Shown here piece by piece: positions 8,159 to 15,373 of a DNA stretch of 23,589 nt. The first letter of the stretch is position 1. Every line of letters starts with the position of its first letter. This DNA is from Microscillaceae bacterium (GTDB taxonomy: Bacteria; Bacteroidota; Bacteroidia; Cytophagales; Microscillaceae). Where the stretch lies: the NCBI GenBank assembly GCA_003483885.1, contig DMXI01000408.1:1-23589 (forward strand), written 5' to 3'. A program made the translations under genes and the position numbers. The notes under the pieces are model-generated. The model was not told where the DNA came from, ran no database searches, and saw only the letters and a program-made list of their open reading frames with translations.

Positions 8159-8184
8159 AGATTCCTCGGCAGGCTACCGATAAC
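8159..8184 (+). repeat. 26-base dispersed motif
   Basis: AGATTCCTCGGCAGGCTACC followed by GATAAC. Related copies lie at 11637-11662 on the + strand, and at 5843-5868 and 5383-5408 on the minus strand as the edge of the 143-bp repeats. The core CTCGGCAGG is the most constant part. All four copies are intergenic and near ROCO genes. Confidence 0.7.
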
Positions 8185-8418
8185 AACTCTTAGAATTGTA
8201 CAAACCCAACCCCAAAAGATTAGCCTTCGGCAGAGCTTGGGTTTCACCCTGCGGTTACTTCAGCATTGTGGGTTTACAACGGTATAGTATTTCAAGATTC
8301 TTCCACAATACTTCGCAAAAACAGCCCGCTTTAGTGTCATCTTCGTTAGTGTATTTTGGGAACCAAAGTATTAGAACTCGGAATGACAATAAAAACAATA
8401 TAGTAAAAAAACGCTGTC

Positions 8419-11400
8419 CTAAGCTTCATTGTTAAAATAATCTAGCGTCCAGGTTTTGAGTTGGTCGGTAAAGGCAAAGCTATCCTTGCTTTGAATAAAT
8501 TGGCGACGAAGCACACTTAGTTGTGGGGCTTTGATCTTGAGGTGGGTGATCATTTCAAAAAAATCGGCCACTCTATATTCATTAATAAGCTCCAGCAATT
8601 GCTCCATATGTTCTTGCTTGTCTTCCTCCAAAATACCGTGGAGCAAGGCTTGAATAGACACATCATCTGCACTTTTTTCACACAATACACTGGGGCGGCC
8701 TTTCTTCTGAAATTTAATCAAGGCCAAATAGTTGTACAAATGAGGCGATTTGCTGTCTCGGCATTCTTCGCAAATACAAGGAATCTTTTCTTTCAGAGGC
8801 GGGTTGTTGAGCTTTTTGTGGATATGCTCCAGTTCATCCCGAATCAAAAACATCAATTGGTCAGCTTCGGCTCCCCACGCTTCAATCTTAATAGTTTTAA
8901 TGGTAGTAGTATCGTTCCAGAGTACCTTGGCCAGGCTATCTTTATGGGCCAGCACTGCTCCATATTTCCAATACAAATCTTCATGAATGCGTTCGTGAAT
9001 CCGACAAAGAAAACGGCTAAAAACTCCTTTGGGCATAAACTCATAATGGTACTGGAGCTGCAAGTATTTGGCAGGGTTTGCCCCAGGCTGGGTGTTTTGG
9101 GCTGGTTCGGGAGTATTGATGGGCAGTAACTCGGGAATGATATATTCGGGTGTACCTTGCAACTGAAAAATGAGCTCGAAGCGCTCCATGAGGCGCAACA
9201 AAAAGGAATGCTTGCCATCGTAACTTGGTTCATCCCAAAGTTCAGTCAATACATTTTGATGAAAATGCCCCTCAACAATAGGACTGTTTTCTTTTTGATT
9301 ATCCAATAATTTATAAGCCGCTTTGGTGGCCCATTCGGGGTTGAGCACCACCGTATCTCTCAGCGCAAAATCATCCTCAAAATAGAGTATGATCCCAATG
9401 TCGTGCAATTGTTGGCTCAAAAAGCCCGCATCTTCCCGATTAACCCCATACTTTTCGCAAATCTGCAAATATTCCCGATGACTGATATAATTTGCTTCTT
9501 TGTTCTCAAGGATTTTACGCACTCTCATGCGGTCTTTATTCCATATTTCGCCAATGTGATCCAGCGAAATTAATTGATTTTTGATAGATGCTTGCAAATC
9601 CTGAATTCCTGTACCGTTTTTACAAGAAGTTTTCTTAAAATCTATAATGTTTTCAAAACGATCTTTCCAGTTTTGCTGGTTAATCTCCACCTGATACACA
9701 TCTACCTTGTTTTGTATCACAAACACTGGCGAATGGTCTGAGAGCAGGGCAATAGCCTGCAGCCAATAATCAAATTTGGAATTGTCTTCACCCTTGCGGC
9801 CATCCCACAAAAACAAATACACCGAGTTTTTGGTCAAGAAGAATTGATGGGTGCCATAGTTGATCTCCTGCCCGGCAAAATCCCAAATATGGGTAGTAAA
9901 ATCAAAAGTTTCTCCATCCTTTACACAATCAGTCAACTGCCAGCTTTTGATACGAATGCCCTGAGTGGTTTGTCGTCCTTCTTTGAAGTGATATACGGGG
10001 TTGCTCAAGGCCTCTACCAGTTCGGTTTTACCCACTTCACCTACCCCTACCAAAATCAGTTTGGCTTCGTTGAGTTGGTATTGCTCCTCCTTAGTTTGGA
10101 TAGATTGGAGATAGTTCAGGATCGCTTTGGGCCGCTTTCCGGTAATTTCTGGGGGGATGTTTTGCAGCGGATTCCCCAAAATATCAAAAAATGCCAACTG
10201 AGGAAGCGACTGAAGAAAATCACTAGATATCTCCTGAATATGGTTATTTCTTAAGTTAAGCTCGGTAAGTTTAGGCAGGTTTTTCAAAGGCTCAACATCT
10301 GATATTTGGTTGTTGCCAAGCCCTAGGTCAATCAATCTTTGGAGCTTATTTAGTGGCCTAATATCAGAAACCTGGTTATCATTCAACTTAAGAATGCTGA
10401 GTTTTTGTAAGCTTGCTAATGATTGAATATCAACCACTTGATTGTCACTTAAATAGAGATGAATTAATTCTGATAAACGCCCTAAAGATTCCACTTCGGT
10501 TAAGTGGTTACTCACTATATTGAGGATGATGAGTTGCTTGAGGCTTCCCAAAGACTGGCAGTCTGAAATCTGATTTTCGTTTAAATCGAGAATGGTTAGC
10601 TGTTGCAGCTTTTCTAAAACCCCAATATCTTTAATATGATTTTTCCCCAGATAAAGCTCAGTTAATTGTTGTAGGTCTTGTAAAGGCCGAATATCTGATA
10701 TTTGGTTATGCCTTAAAAAAAGTTGTTTGAGCTTAGACAAATGCTTTAAAGGCTCAATATCTACGATTTTATTATTGTTCAAATACAACTCTTCCAGCTG
10801 GTGGAAGCTTTCCAACGGCTCCAGGTCTGCAATCAGGTTGCTGCTCAAATAAAGCTTCTTCAGTTGCAGTAAATCCTGTAAAGGCCAAATGTTCACAATC
10901 TGATTATTTCGAAGAGTCAAGGTATGGAGTTGTCGTAGGTTTTCTAGTGCACTTACATCCGATATTTGGTTATGTCTTAAGACCAAGATGTTTAGCTGCA
11001 ATAAGTTTTTCAGAGGGGCTAGATCCGTAACCTGATTGTTTCGTAAAACAAGTTGGCTTAAATGAGCGAGGTTTGCCAGGGGGTGAATATCGGTAATCTG
11101 GTTATTTCTTAAATCAATAGAGCGGAGCTTGGTCAAGTTTTGTAGAGGGCGAATGTCTTTAATTTGATTTTCTCCCATACTTAACTGAGTCAACTGCTTA
11201 AGAGGTGCGAGCGGGACAATGTGCTGGATTTTCCAGGGAGAGGAAGAGTGGCCACTGGCAAATAGGTTTTTGAGGTTGGGAGGGAGCTGGTTGGGTAACT
11301 GAACCAGACGATTTTTTTTGCCTTTGTTGGAGCTTCGCAGGGTTTTCCAGCGTTGCTCTTCTTCATTGAATACGTTTCGGCTATCACTTAAAATCAATGT

Positions 11401-11532
11401 TTCTAAATGATCACAGGCTCCCAATTTTTCCAGTTCAGGTTCGGTACCATCCAGGCCGCAACGACCGAGATCCAGTCTAAAACTTTTAGTCTGTATATTT
11501 TCTTCAATCAGTTGTTTGGCCAGTTCACTCAT
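8419..11532 (-). CDS. LRR-Roc-COR (ROCO) GTPase, copy 2
   Basis: 1037 residues, starting MSELAKQLIEEN. An N-terminal cap (1-110) precedes about fifteen 22-residue LRRs (112-440) and a terminal repeat to 460. The Roc GTPase (about 488-655) shows P-loop GVGEVGKT at 496-503, DFAGQ from D551, and NKVD at 608-611. COR spans about 660-915. Cysteines C919, C921, C924 and C951 repeat the pattern of copy 1, followed by a helical tail (about 955-1037, with LLELINEYRVADFFEMI). From the P-loop onward it is highly similar to copy 1 (long identical stretches such as INYGTHQFFLTKNSVYLFLW), while its LRRs are more numerous and more varied. This is consistent with paralogues sharing a mechanism but sensing different ligands. 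Biochemical role is not known from the sequence. Confidence 0.93.
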   Translation of the reverse strand: MSELAKQLIEENIQTKSFRLDLGRCGLDGTEPELEKLGACDHLETLILSDSRNVFNEEEQRWKTLRSSNKGKKNRLVQLPNQLPPNLKNLFASGHSSSPWKIQHIVPLAPLKQLTQLSMGENQIKDIRPLQNLTKLRSIDLRNNQITDIHPLANLAHLSQLVLRNNQVTDLAPLKNLLQLNILVLRHNQISDVSALENLRQLHTLTLRNNQIVNIWPLQDLLQLKKLYLSSNLIADLEPLESFHQLEELYLNNNKIVDIEPLKHLSKLKQLFLRHNQISDIRPLQDLQQLTELYLGKNHIKDIGVLEKLQQLTILDLNENQISDCQSLGSLKQLIILNIVSNHLTEVESLGRLSELIHLYLSDNQVVDIQSLASLQKLSILKLNDNQVSDIRPLNKLQRLIDLGLGNNQISDVEPLKNLPKLTELNLRNNHIQEISSDFLQSLPQLAFFDILGNPLQNIPPEITGKRPKAILNYLQSIQTKEEQYQLNEAKLILVGVGEVGKTELVEALSNPVYHFKEGRQTTQGIRIKSWQLTDCVKDGETFDFTTHIWDFAGQEINYGTHQFFLTKNSVYLFLWDGRKGEDNSKFDYWLQAIALLSDHSPVFVIQNKVDVYQVEINQQNWKDRFENIIDFKKTSCKNGTGIQDLQASIKNQLISLDHIGEIWNKDRMRVRKILENKEANYISHREYLQICEKYGVNREDAGFLSQQLHDIGIILYFEDDFALRDTVVLNPEWATKAAYKLLDNQKENSPIVEGHFHQNVLTELWDEPSYDGKHSFLLRLMERFELIFQLQGTPEYIIPELLPINTPEPAQNTQPGANPAKYLQLQYHYEFMPKGVFSRFLCRIHERIHEDLYWKYGAVLAHKDSLAKVLWNDTTTIKTIKIEAWGAEADQLMFLIRDELEHIHKKLNNPPLKEKIPCICEECRDSKSPHLYNYLALIKFQKKGRPSVLCEKSADDVSIQALLHGILEEDKQEHMEQLLELINEYRVADFFEMITHLKIKAPQLSVLRRQFIQSKDSFAFTDQLKTWTLDYFNNEA
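10150..11205 (-). repeat. Diverged LRR-coding repeat region
   Basis: About fifteen LRR units of 66 bases plus a cap unit code for the pattern LxxLxLxxNQISDIxPLxxLxx. Unlike the array in the other ROCO gene, neighbouring units differ at many positions in DNA, so they have not been recently homogenised. Confidence 0.8.
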
Positions 11533-11636
11533 TGAGATTTATTTTTGTTGTTTGTATTTTGTGCCATCCCGAGTTCACTGAAGAATCTACTTCTTGTACG
11601 GTCTCCTTATCGGTAAGACCTAGAGGGGGTGCCATC

Positions 11637-11662
11637 AGATTTCTCGGCAGGGTACCGATGAC
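11637..11662 (+). repeat. 26-base dispersed motif, second + copy
   Basis: AGATTTCTCGGCAGGGTACC then GATGAC. It differs from the copy at 8159-8184 at only a few bases. It lies about 105 bases upstream of the start codon of ROCO copy 2. Confidence 0.7.
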
Positions 11663-11706
11663 GTGTTCGCGCAAGGTGTTGACTATCAGTGATTTTTTGG
11701 AACACA

Positions 11707-11735
11707 GATCAACACAGAAAAAATCTGTGTTGATC
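11707..11735. repeat. Perfect 12-bp stem hairpin
   Basis: GATCAACACAGA (11707-11718) and TCTGTGTTGATC (11724-11735) are perfect inverted repeats around a loop of five A. Both are embedded in repeat-like sequence (ATCTGTGTTGATCCGC). There is no T-run on either side, so this is not a typical terminator. Confidence 0.75.
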
Positions 11736-11989
11736 CGCCAAAGCTGTATAATCCGCGTTCTAATTGCGTCATCTCTATTGATGCATCTTGGGAACCAAGG
11801 AACCAAAGCTATAGCTTTACTATGCTGAGCTCAACGAAGTTAATTAGGACTAGGAATGACAATAAGTATTAGAATGTTAATATAATAAAAAAGTGGGTAA
11901 TGCCTACTCCGTTTTGGCCAGTTACTACATTGTGTTTGTAAATGTCTATTGATAAGATGATTCTGCAAATGATCATAGGAGAAACTATC

Positions 11990-12571
11990 TCAAAAATGAT
12001 AACCAATATGCACCGAGCCAAAGGGCTGTAGTCCTGCCGCTTCAAAACGTTGATTTTCGAGCATCACCCGCCCATTGGGCAAGTACTCAAAGCGAAACCC
12101 CAAAAATGGATTAACATAAAAGCCTTTTTGCTTAAAAGGATACCAACGATAACCCGCACGTCCAAAAATATTGTGGGAGAGGGCGGTGGTTTGCTGGTTG
12201 TTACGCGATATTTCATTGACAAACAGTAAATTGATCAGACCCACATACCATTTTTCCTGCTGTTTCTGAAAGAAATAATCTATAGCCAGGCCACCACCTA
12301 TTTTTACTCGCGTATCAAAGCCTTTTCCTTTATTGTGCGGATTGAGCAAATCATCTATTTCATTGGAAAAATCGGCCATGGTAATGTTCGCAGCCAAAGA
12401 AAAGTGAGGCAGTTTATTGGGTTCCAGGCCCAGCCAAAGCGTTCGGGCTCCAATCAGCGTAGACATGGGGTCGGTTTCTATAAATAACCATTGTTGAGGT
12501 CCTTGGGCTTGTATTTGGGGATTGATTACGAGGCAAAAGCCCACCATCCATAAAAAGAAAAATCGTTTCAT
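11990..12571 (-). CDS. Outer-membrane beta-barrel protein, distant paralogue
   Basis: 193 residues. A signal peptide is clear (KRFFFLWMVGFCLVINPQIQA before QGPQ). The mature part is strand-rich and ends FGSVHIGYHF, with a final aromatic as in barrel proteins. It follows the same order of motifs as the protein at 7268-7858 (IETDP near the start, KWYVG in the middle, GYRWYPF then YVNPFLGF, and the HIGYHF end), so the two are likely distant paralogues flanking ROCO copy 2. It sits 82 bases after the oxidoreductase stop codon on the same strand, so co-transcription is possible but not shown. Function is unknown. Confidence 0.8.
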   Translation of the reverse strand: MKRFFFLWMVGFCLVINPQIQAQGPQQWLFIETDPMSTLIGARTLWLGLEPNKLPHFSLAANITMADFSNEIDDLLNPHNKGKGFDTRVKIGGGLAIDYFFQKQQEKWYVGLINLLFVNEISRNNQQTTALSHNIFGRAGYRWYPFKQKGFYVNPFLGFRFEYLPNGRVMLENQRFEAAGLQPFGSVHIGYHF

Positions 12572-12653
12572 CTGTGTTGTTTTTCAGCTATGTCAAACAC
12601 CGCTCAAAAAACTGGACAGACCAAACGATTTTTTTGATAATTGAGACACTCAT

Positions 12654-14804
12654 TTATAGCACTTCTACTTTCACAGGTACCCCGCTAAAGGCCGCATTCC
12701 CCGAAAGCTCATCAATCAATAACTCATCAGTCAAGTCATTGATACTCACTCCTGGATTGGCTTGGGCTTCCTTCAGACGAATATCTTTATGATCGTGCCC
12801 CCAACCATGTGGGATGCTCACGACCCCTGGCATCATTATTTCGGTGATTTCTACGGGTAATTCAATACTTCCTACTCTGGAGCTTACCTTTACTTGTTGC
12901 CCATCAGCTAGTTGATGAGTTTCTGCATCTTGAGGGTTCATTTGCATGGTGCAGCGGTTACCACCTTTGATCAAGCGATAGCTATTATGCATCCAGGAGT
13001 TATTACTACGCAAATGACGACGCCCAATCAAATACAAATTAAAGTCACCATTGGTTTGCCCTTCCTGGCTTAGGTAAGTCGCATTCAATCGCGCCAAGTC
13101 TTTAACAAACAAGTCAGGCACTAGTTGAATTTTCTTCCCTTTGGTAAATAATCGATTGGGGAGTGAAGACTGTAATGGCCCCAAGTCTACCCCGTGAGGG
13201 TTGGCTCGTAACTTTTGGAGGTTCAATCCCTTTTCTTTGTTGAATTTAGTACCATAACGCCCCCTACGAATGGCCAAATCCAGAATGGCTTCCGGAGAAA
13301 GTCGGCGAAACAGATTTTTCTGTTCTTTGGGGTTATCAGGTTCCCCTTTCAGCAAATTGGCCAAGTCACGCATAATCTCCCAATCGTGCTTAGCGTCTGG
13401 TTCAGGATCAAATACTCTTTGTGAAAATTTAGCCGTATTGCGCACCGCAAACGAATGGAAAATAAGATCATAATGCTCAGATTCTATACCTGTAGCCGGA
13501 GGGAGAATGATGTTGGCGTGGCGAGTTGTTTCGTTCAAATAAATATCAATGGCTACCATAAACTCTAGCCCACCAAAAGCCTCATCTAGTTGTTTGCCAT
13601 TGGGAGTCGAGAGTACTGGATTCCCCGCAATTGTTACCATCGCCTTGATCTGGCCTTCTCCTTCGGTGAGTATTTCTTCGGCCAGTGCTGCTACTGGAAG
13701 CTCTCCACTAAATTCTGGCAAACCCCTTACCCGGCTTTTCCAACGCCCCAGATTGCCCGTAGCCCCTACAAAACCCAGCAAAGTAACCACATCAATGGCA
13801 GGTGTAGTAAATAATGCTCCTCCCGGTTGGTCAAAATTACCCGTCACAATATTGATAACGTTGATCAACCATTGGCAAACCCCACCAAAAGCTTGGGTAG
13901 AAAGCCCCATGCGTCCATAAGCTACCGCAGTTTTGGCTTGCGCAAAATCTCGGGCAATTTGGCGAATATCTTCGGTAGACATACCCGTAATATTCGCCGC
14001 AATTTCTGGGGTATATGTCTGCACCATATTCGGAATCAATTCCGCGTTGGTCACCAAGTCTGCGAGCTTGCCTAAATCTGCCAGGTTTTCGGCATATAAT
14101 ACATTCAATAATGCCAGTAAAAACACCGCATCGGTACCAGGACGGATAAAAAAGTGTTCAGAAGCTTTATTGGCAGTTTCAGTTTTTCGGGGGTCAATTA
14201 CCACTGCCTTACCGCCTCGTTGTTGTAAAGCCCGCAATCGTTGTCCAAAGCCAGGTACCGTCATCAAACTCCCATTCGAAACCATCGGGTTGGCACCCAT
14301 AATGAGCATATAATCGGTATGGTCAATATCAGGAATGGGCGTGAGCAAATAATGCCCAAACATAAACAAAGAAGCCAAGTGGTGGGGGAGTTGATCTACC
14401 GAAGTAGCCGAAAAGTTATTTTTGGTTTTGATGGCCCGCGAAAAGTTCGCCCCATACAATTGCCCTCCCAAGTTGTGCACATTGGGATTCCCCTTGTAAA
14501 TGCCCACAGCATTTTGCCCATATTTTTCCTGTATTTGGCGAAGGTTGGTCACTACCTCCTCATAAGCAGCTTCCCAACTTATTTCTTCCCAGCCATCTTT
14601 GGTTCGCTTGAGGGGTTTTTTCAAGCGATCTGGGTCTTCGTGAATATCTTTCATGCCCATAGCCTTGGGGCAAATATGCCCTTGGCTTAAAGGATCTTTT
14701 TTGTCTCCTTTGATGGTCTTGATGGCACCATCTTCCACGGTGATTTCTACACCACACATGGCTTCACACAAATGGCAAGTTCTGTAATGGGTGGTTTGAG
14801 GCAT
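12654..14804 (-). CDS. Molybdopterin-dependent oxidoreductase with 4Fe-4S domain
   Basis: 716 residues, of the bacterial formate dehydrogenase/assimilatory nitrate reductase-like group (COG0243). The N-terminal 4Fe-4S ligands are C10, C13 and C17 (CHLCEAMC) and C45 (GHICPKA). The molybdopterin domain follows from about 50 (GANPMVSNGS, VIDPRKTETA, FIRPGTDA), and a dinucleotide-binding domain occupies about 590-716 (YLIGRRHLRSNNSWMHN, ISIPHGWGHD-like). There is no Tat signal, so it is likely cytoplasmic. At the position where formate dehydrogenases carry Cys or Sec, an eye alignment places D137/Q138 (FSATSVDQLPHH), so the molybdenum ligand differs. No electron-transfer subunit or cofactor-insertion gene is nearby. 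Substrate is unknown; a formate dehydrogenase name would be unsafe. Confidence 0.88.
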   Translation of the reverse strand: MPQTTHYRTCHLCEAMCGVEITVEDGAIKTIKGDKKDPLSQGHICPKAMGMKDIHEDPDRLKKPLKRTKDGWEEISWEAAYEEVVTNLRQIQEKYGQNAVGIYKGNPNVHNLGGQLYGANFSRAIKTKNNFSATSVDQLPHHLASLFMFGHYLLTPIPDIDHTDYMLIMGANPMVSNGSLMTVPGFGQRLRALQQRGGKAVVIDPRKTETANKASEHFFIRPGTDAVFLLALLNVLYAENLADLGKLADLVTNAELIPNMVQTYTPEIAANITGMSTEDIRQIARDFAQAKTAVAYGRMGLSTQAFGGVCQWLINVINIVTGNFDQPGGALFTTPAIDVVTLLGFVGATGNLGRWKSRVRGLPEFSGELPVAALAEEILTEGEGQIKAMVTIAGNPVLSTPNGKQLDEAFGGLEFMVAIDIYLNETTRHANIILPPATGIESEHYDLIFHSFAVRNTAKFSQRVFDPEPDAKHDWEIMRDLANLLKGEPDNPKEQKNLFRRLSPEAILDLAIRRGRYGTKFNKEKGLNLQKLRANPHGVDLGPLQSSLPNRLFTKGKKIQLVPDLFVKDLARLNATYLSQEGQTNGDFNLYLIGRRHLRSNNSWMHNSYRLIKGGNRCTMQMNPQDAETHQLADGQQVKVSSRVGSIELPVEITEIMMPGVVSIPHGWGHDHKDIRLKEAQANPGVSINDLTDELLIDELSGNAAFSGVPVKVEVL

Positions 14805-14864
14805 AGTATTTTATTGTTTGTTTGTTACCTCAAGTTGTTAAATCGAGTGGGTAAGTGCAAATTT

Positions 14865-14882
14865 TTAGTATAAAAATACTAA
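14865..14882. other. Small AT-rich hairpin between two minus-strand genes
   Basis: TTAGTAT (14865-14871) pairs perfectly with ATACTAA (14876-14882) around AAAA, three bases after the stop of the 108-residue gene. On the minus strand no T-run follows, so it would be at best a weak terminator. It also lies 60-80 bases upstream of the oxidoreductase start, where a regulator site is possible. Confidence 0.35.
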
Positions 14883-14885
14883 TTT

Positions 14886-15212
14886 TTACAAAGAGAAATT
14901 ACGAGGGTTAGTAGATCCACGCAAATCCTCTGATAGTTTGGCCAGTAACTCCTCATCTACCAAGTTATTCGCCCTCAATCCAAGCAATTGTAAAGGAGCA
15001 CCACTTCTACTATGACTTTGATCAAATAAATCAGCCATTAATTTATCTCTCTTTTCCACCAAACCGTACAATTTGCCATAGCGTTCGTGTGCACTGTCTT
15101 CTTCATTATCCATTACCTTTCGAAAGTCATCCAGTGCTTTTTGGCAAAATTTATCTACTGCTTTCTTTTTTATTTCTTTGAAAATTTTCCAGTCCGATTC
15201 TTTGATATTCAT
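14886..15212 (-). CDS. Small conserved-looking protein of unknown function
   Basis: 108 residues, charged, mostly helical, with no signal peptide or membrane segment. Residues 5-60 form two probable helices rich in Lys, Asp and Glu (DWKIFKEIKKKAVDKFCQK, then HERYGKLYGLVEKRD). The C-terminal half contains LQLLGLRANNLVDEELLAKL. The pattern looks like a real small cytosolic protein family, but I cannot name it. It starts just downstream of the strong terminator of the TonB receptor gene and ends 81 bases before the oxidoreductase start, so it may share a transcript with that gene. Confidence 0.7.
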   Translation of the reverse strand: MNIKESDWKIFKEIKKKAVDKFCQKALDDFRKVMDNEEDSAHERYGKLYGLVEKRDKLMADLFDQSHSRSGAPLQLLGLRANNLVDEELLAKLSEDLRGSTNPRNFSL

Positions 15213-15234
15213 AATCGAAATTAGTTTTGTGGTT

Positions 15235-15284
15235 TATAAAAAAGGCTACCCTCTCCGAAAGTGTTTTTCGGAAAAAAGTAGCCT
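15235..15284 (-). terminator. Rho-independent terminator after the TonB receptor gene
   Basis: On the minus strand AGGCTAC (15284-15278) pairs with GTAGCCT (15249-15243), and inside it TCCGAAA (15272-15266) pairs with TTTCGGA (15260-15254). A T-run follows immediately (CCTTTTTTATAA, 15245-15234). This two-step stem with U-tract sits about 90 bases after the receptor stop codon and separates it from the 108-residue gene. Confidence 0.8.
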
Positions 15285-15373
15285 GATAAATATCTATGTA
15301 AAATTTTTAACTACGAAGTCGGGATAACTTCTACAATCAATAAGCTCAAAGCCAATGGTTTAGGAACTTTTAC

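Larger units (their letters stand above)
7859..8418. other. Non-coding gap with ROCO relic and repeat motifs
   Basis: This gap follows the barrel gene and precedes the end of ROCO copy 2. It contains the ROCO 5' relic (7983-8066), a copy of a 26-base dispersed motif (8159-8184), an 8-bp inverted pair (8202-8209 with 8237-8244), and the block AATATAGTAAAAAAACGC shared with repeat A. Read on the minus strand, that block gives a seven-T run right after the ROCO 2 stop. It could serve as a transcript end, although no stem precedes it. The + frame at 8196-8435 is not protein-like. Confidence 0.65.
11533..11989. other. Non-coding gap made of dispersed repeats
   Basis: This gap lies between the two minus-strand genes. 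It opens with GTGCCATCCCGAG (11561) and has the matching inverted edge CTAGGAATGAC near 11850-11860, suggesting one element of about 300 bases. Inside are a copy of the 26-base motif and a perfect 12-bp hairpin. After it comes GTTAATATAATAAAAAA (11876-11892), related to the end block of repeat A. Overlapping frames on both strands at 11525-11828 are built from these repeats and are not credible genes. Confidence 0.65.

Noticed and set aside
8196..8435. Open frame of 79 codons on the plus strand
   Set aside because: It lies in repeat-rich sequence and runs over the end of ROCO copy 2 on the other strand; composition is not protein-like.
11525..11828. Two overlapping open frames on opposite strands
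   Set aside because: Both are translations of dispersed repeat sequence, including a hairpin, and contradict one another.
12572..12653. Terminator between the oxidoreductase and the barrel protein genes
   Set aside because: Only a three-base stem (TGG/CCA) near a T-rich stretch is seen, too weak to call.
14394..14396. Selenocysteine or Cys at the active site of the molybdenum enzyme
   Set aside because: The codon at the aligned position is a plain Asp codon and no in-frame TGA occurs there.
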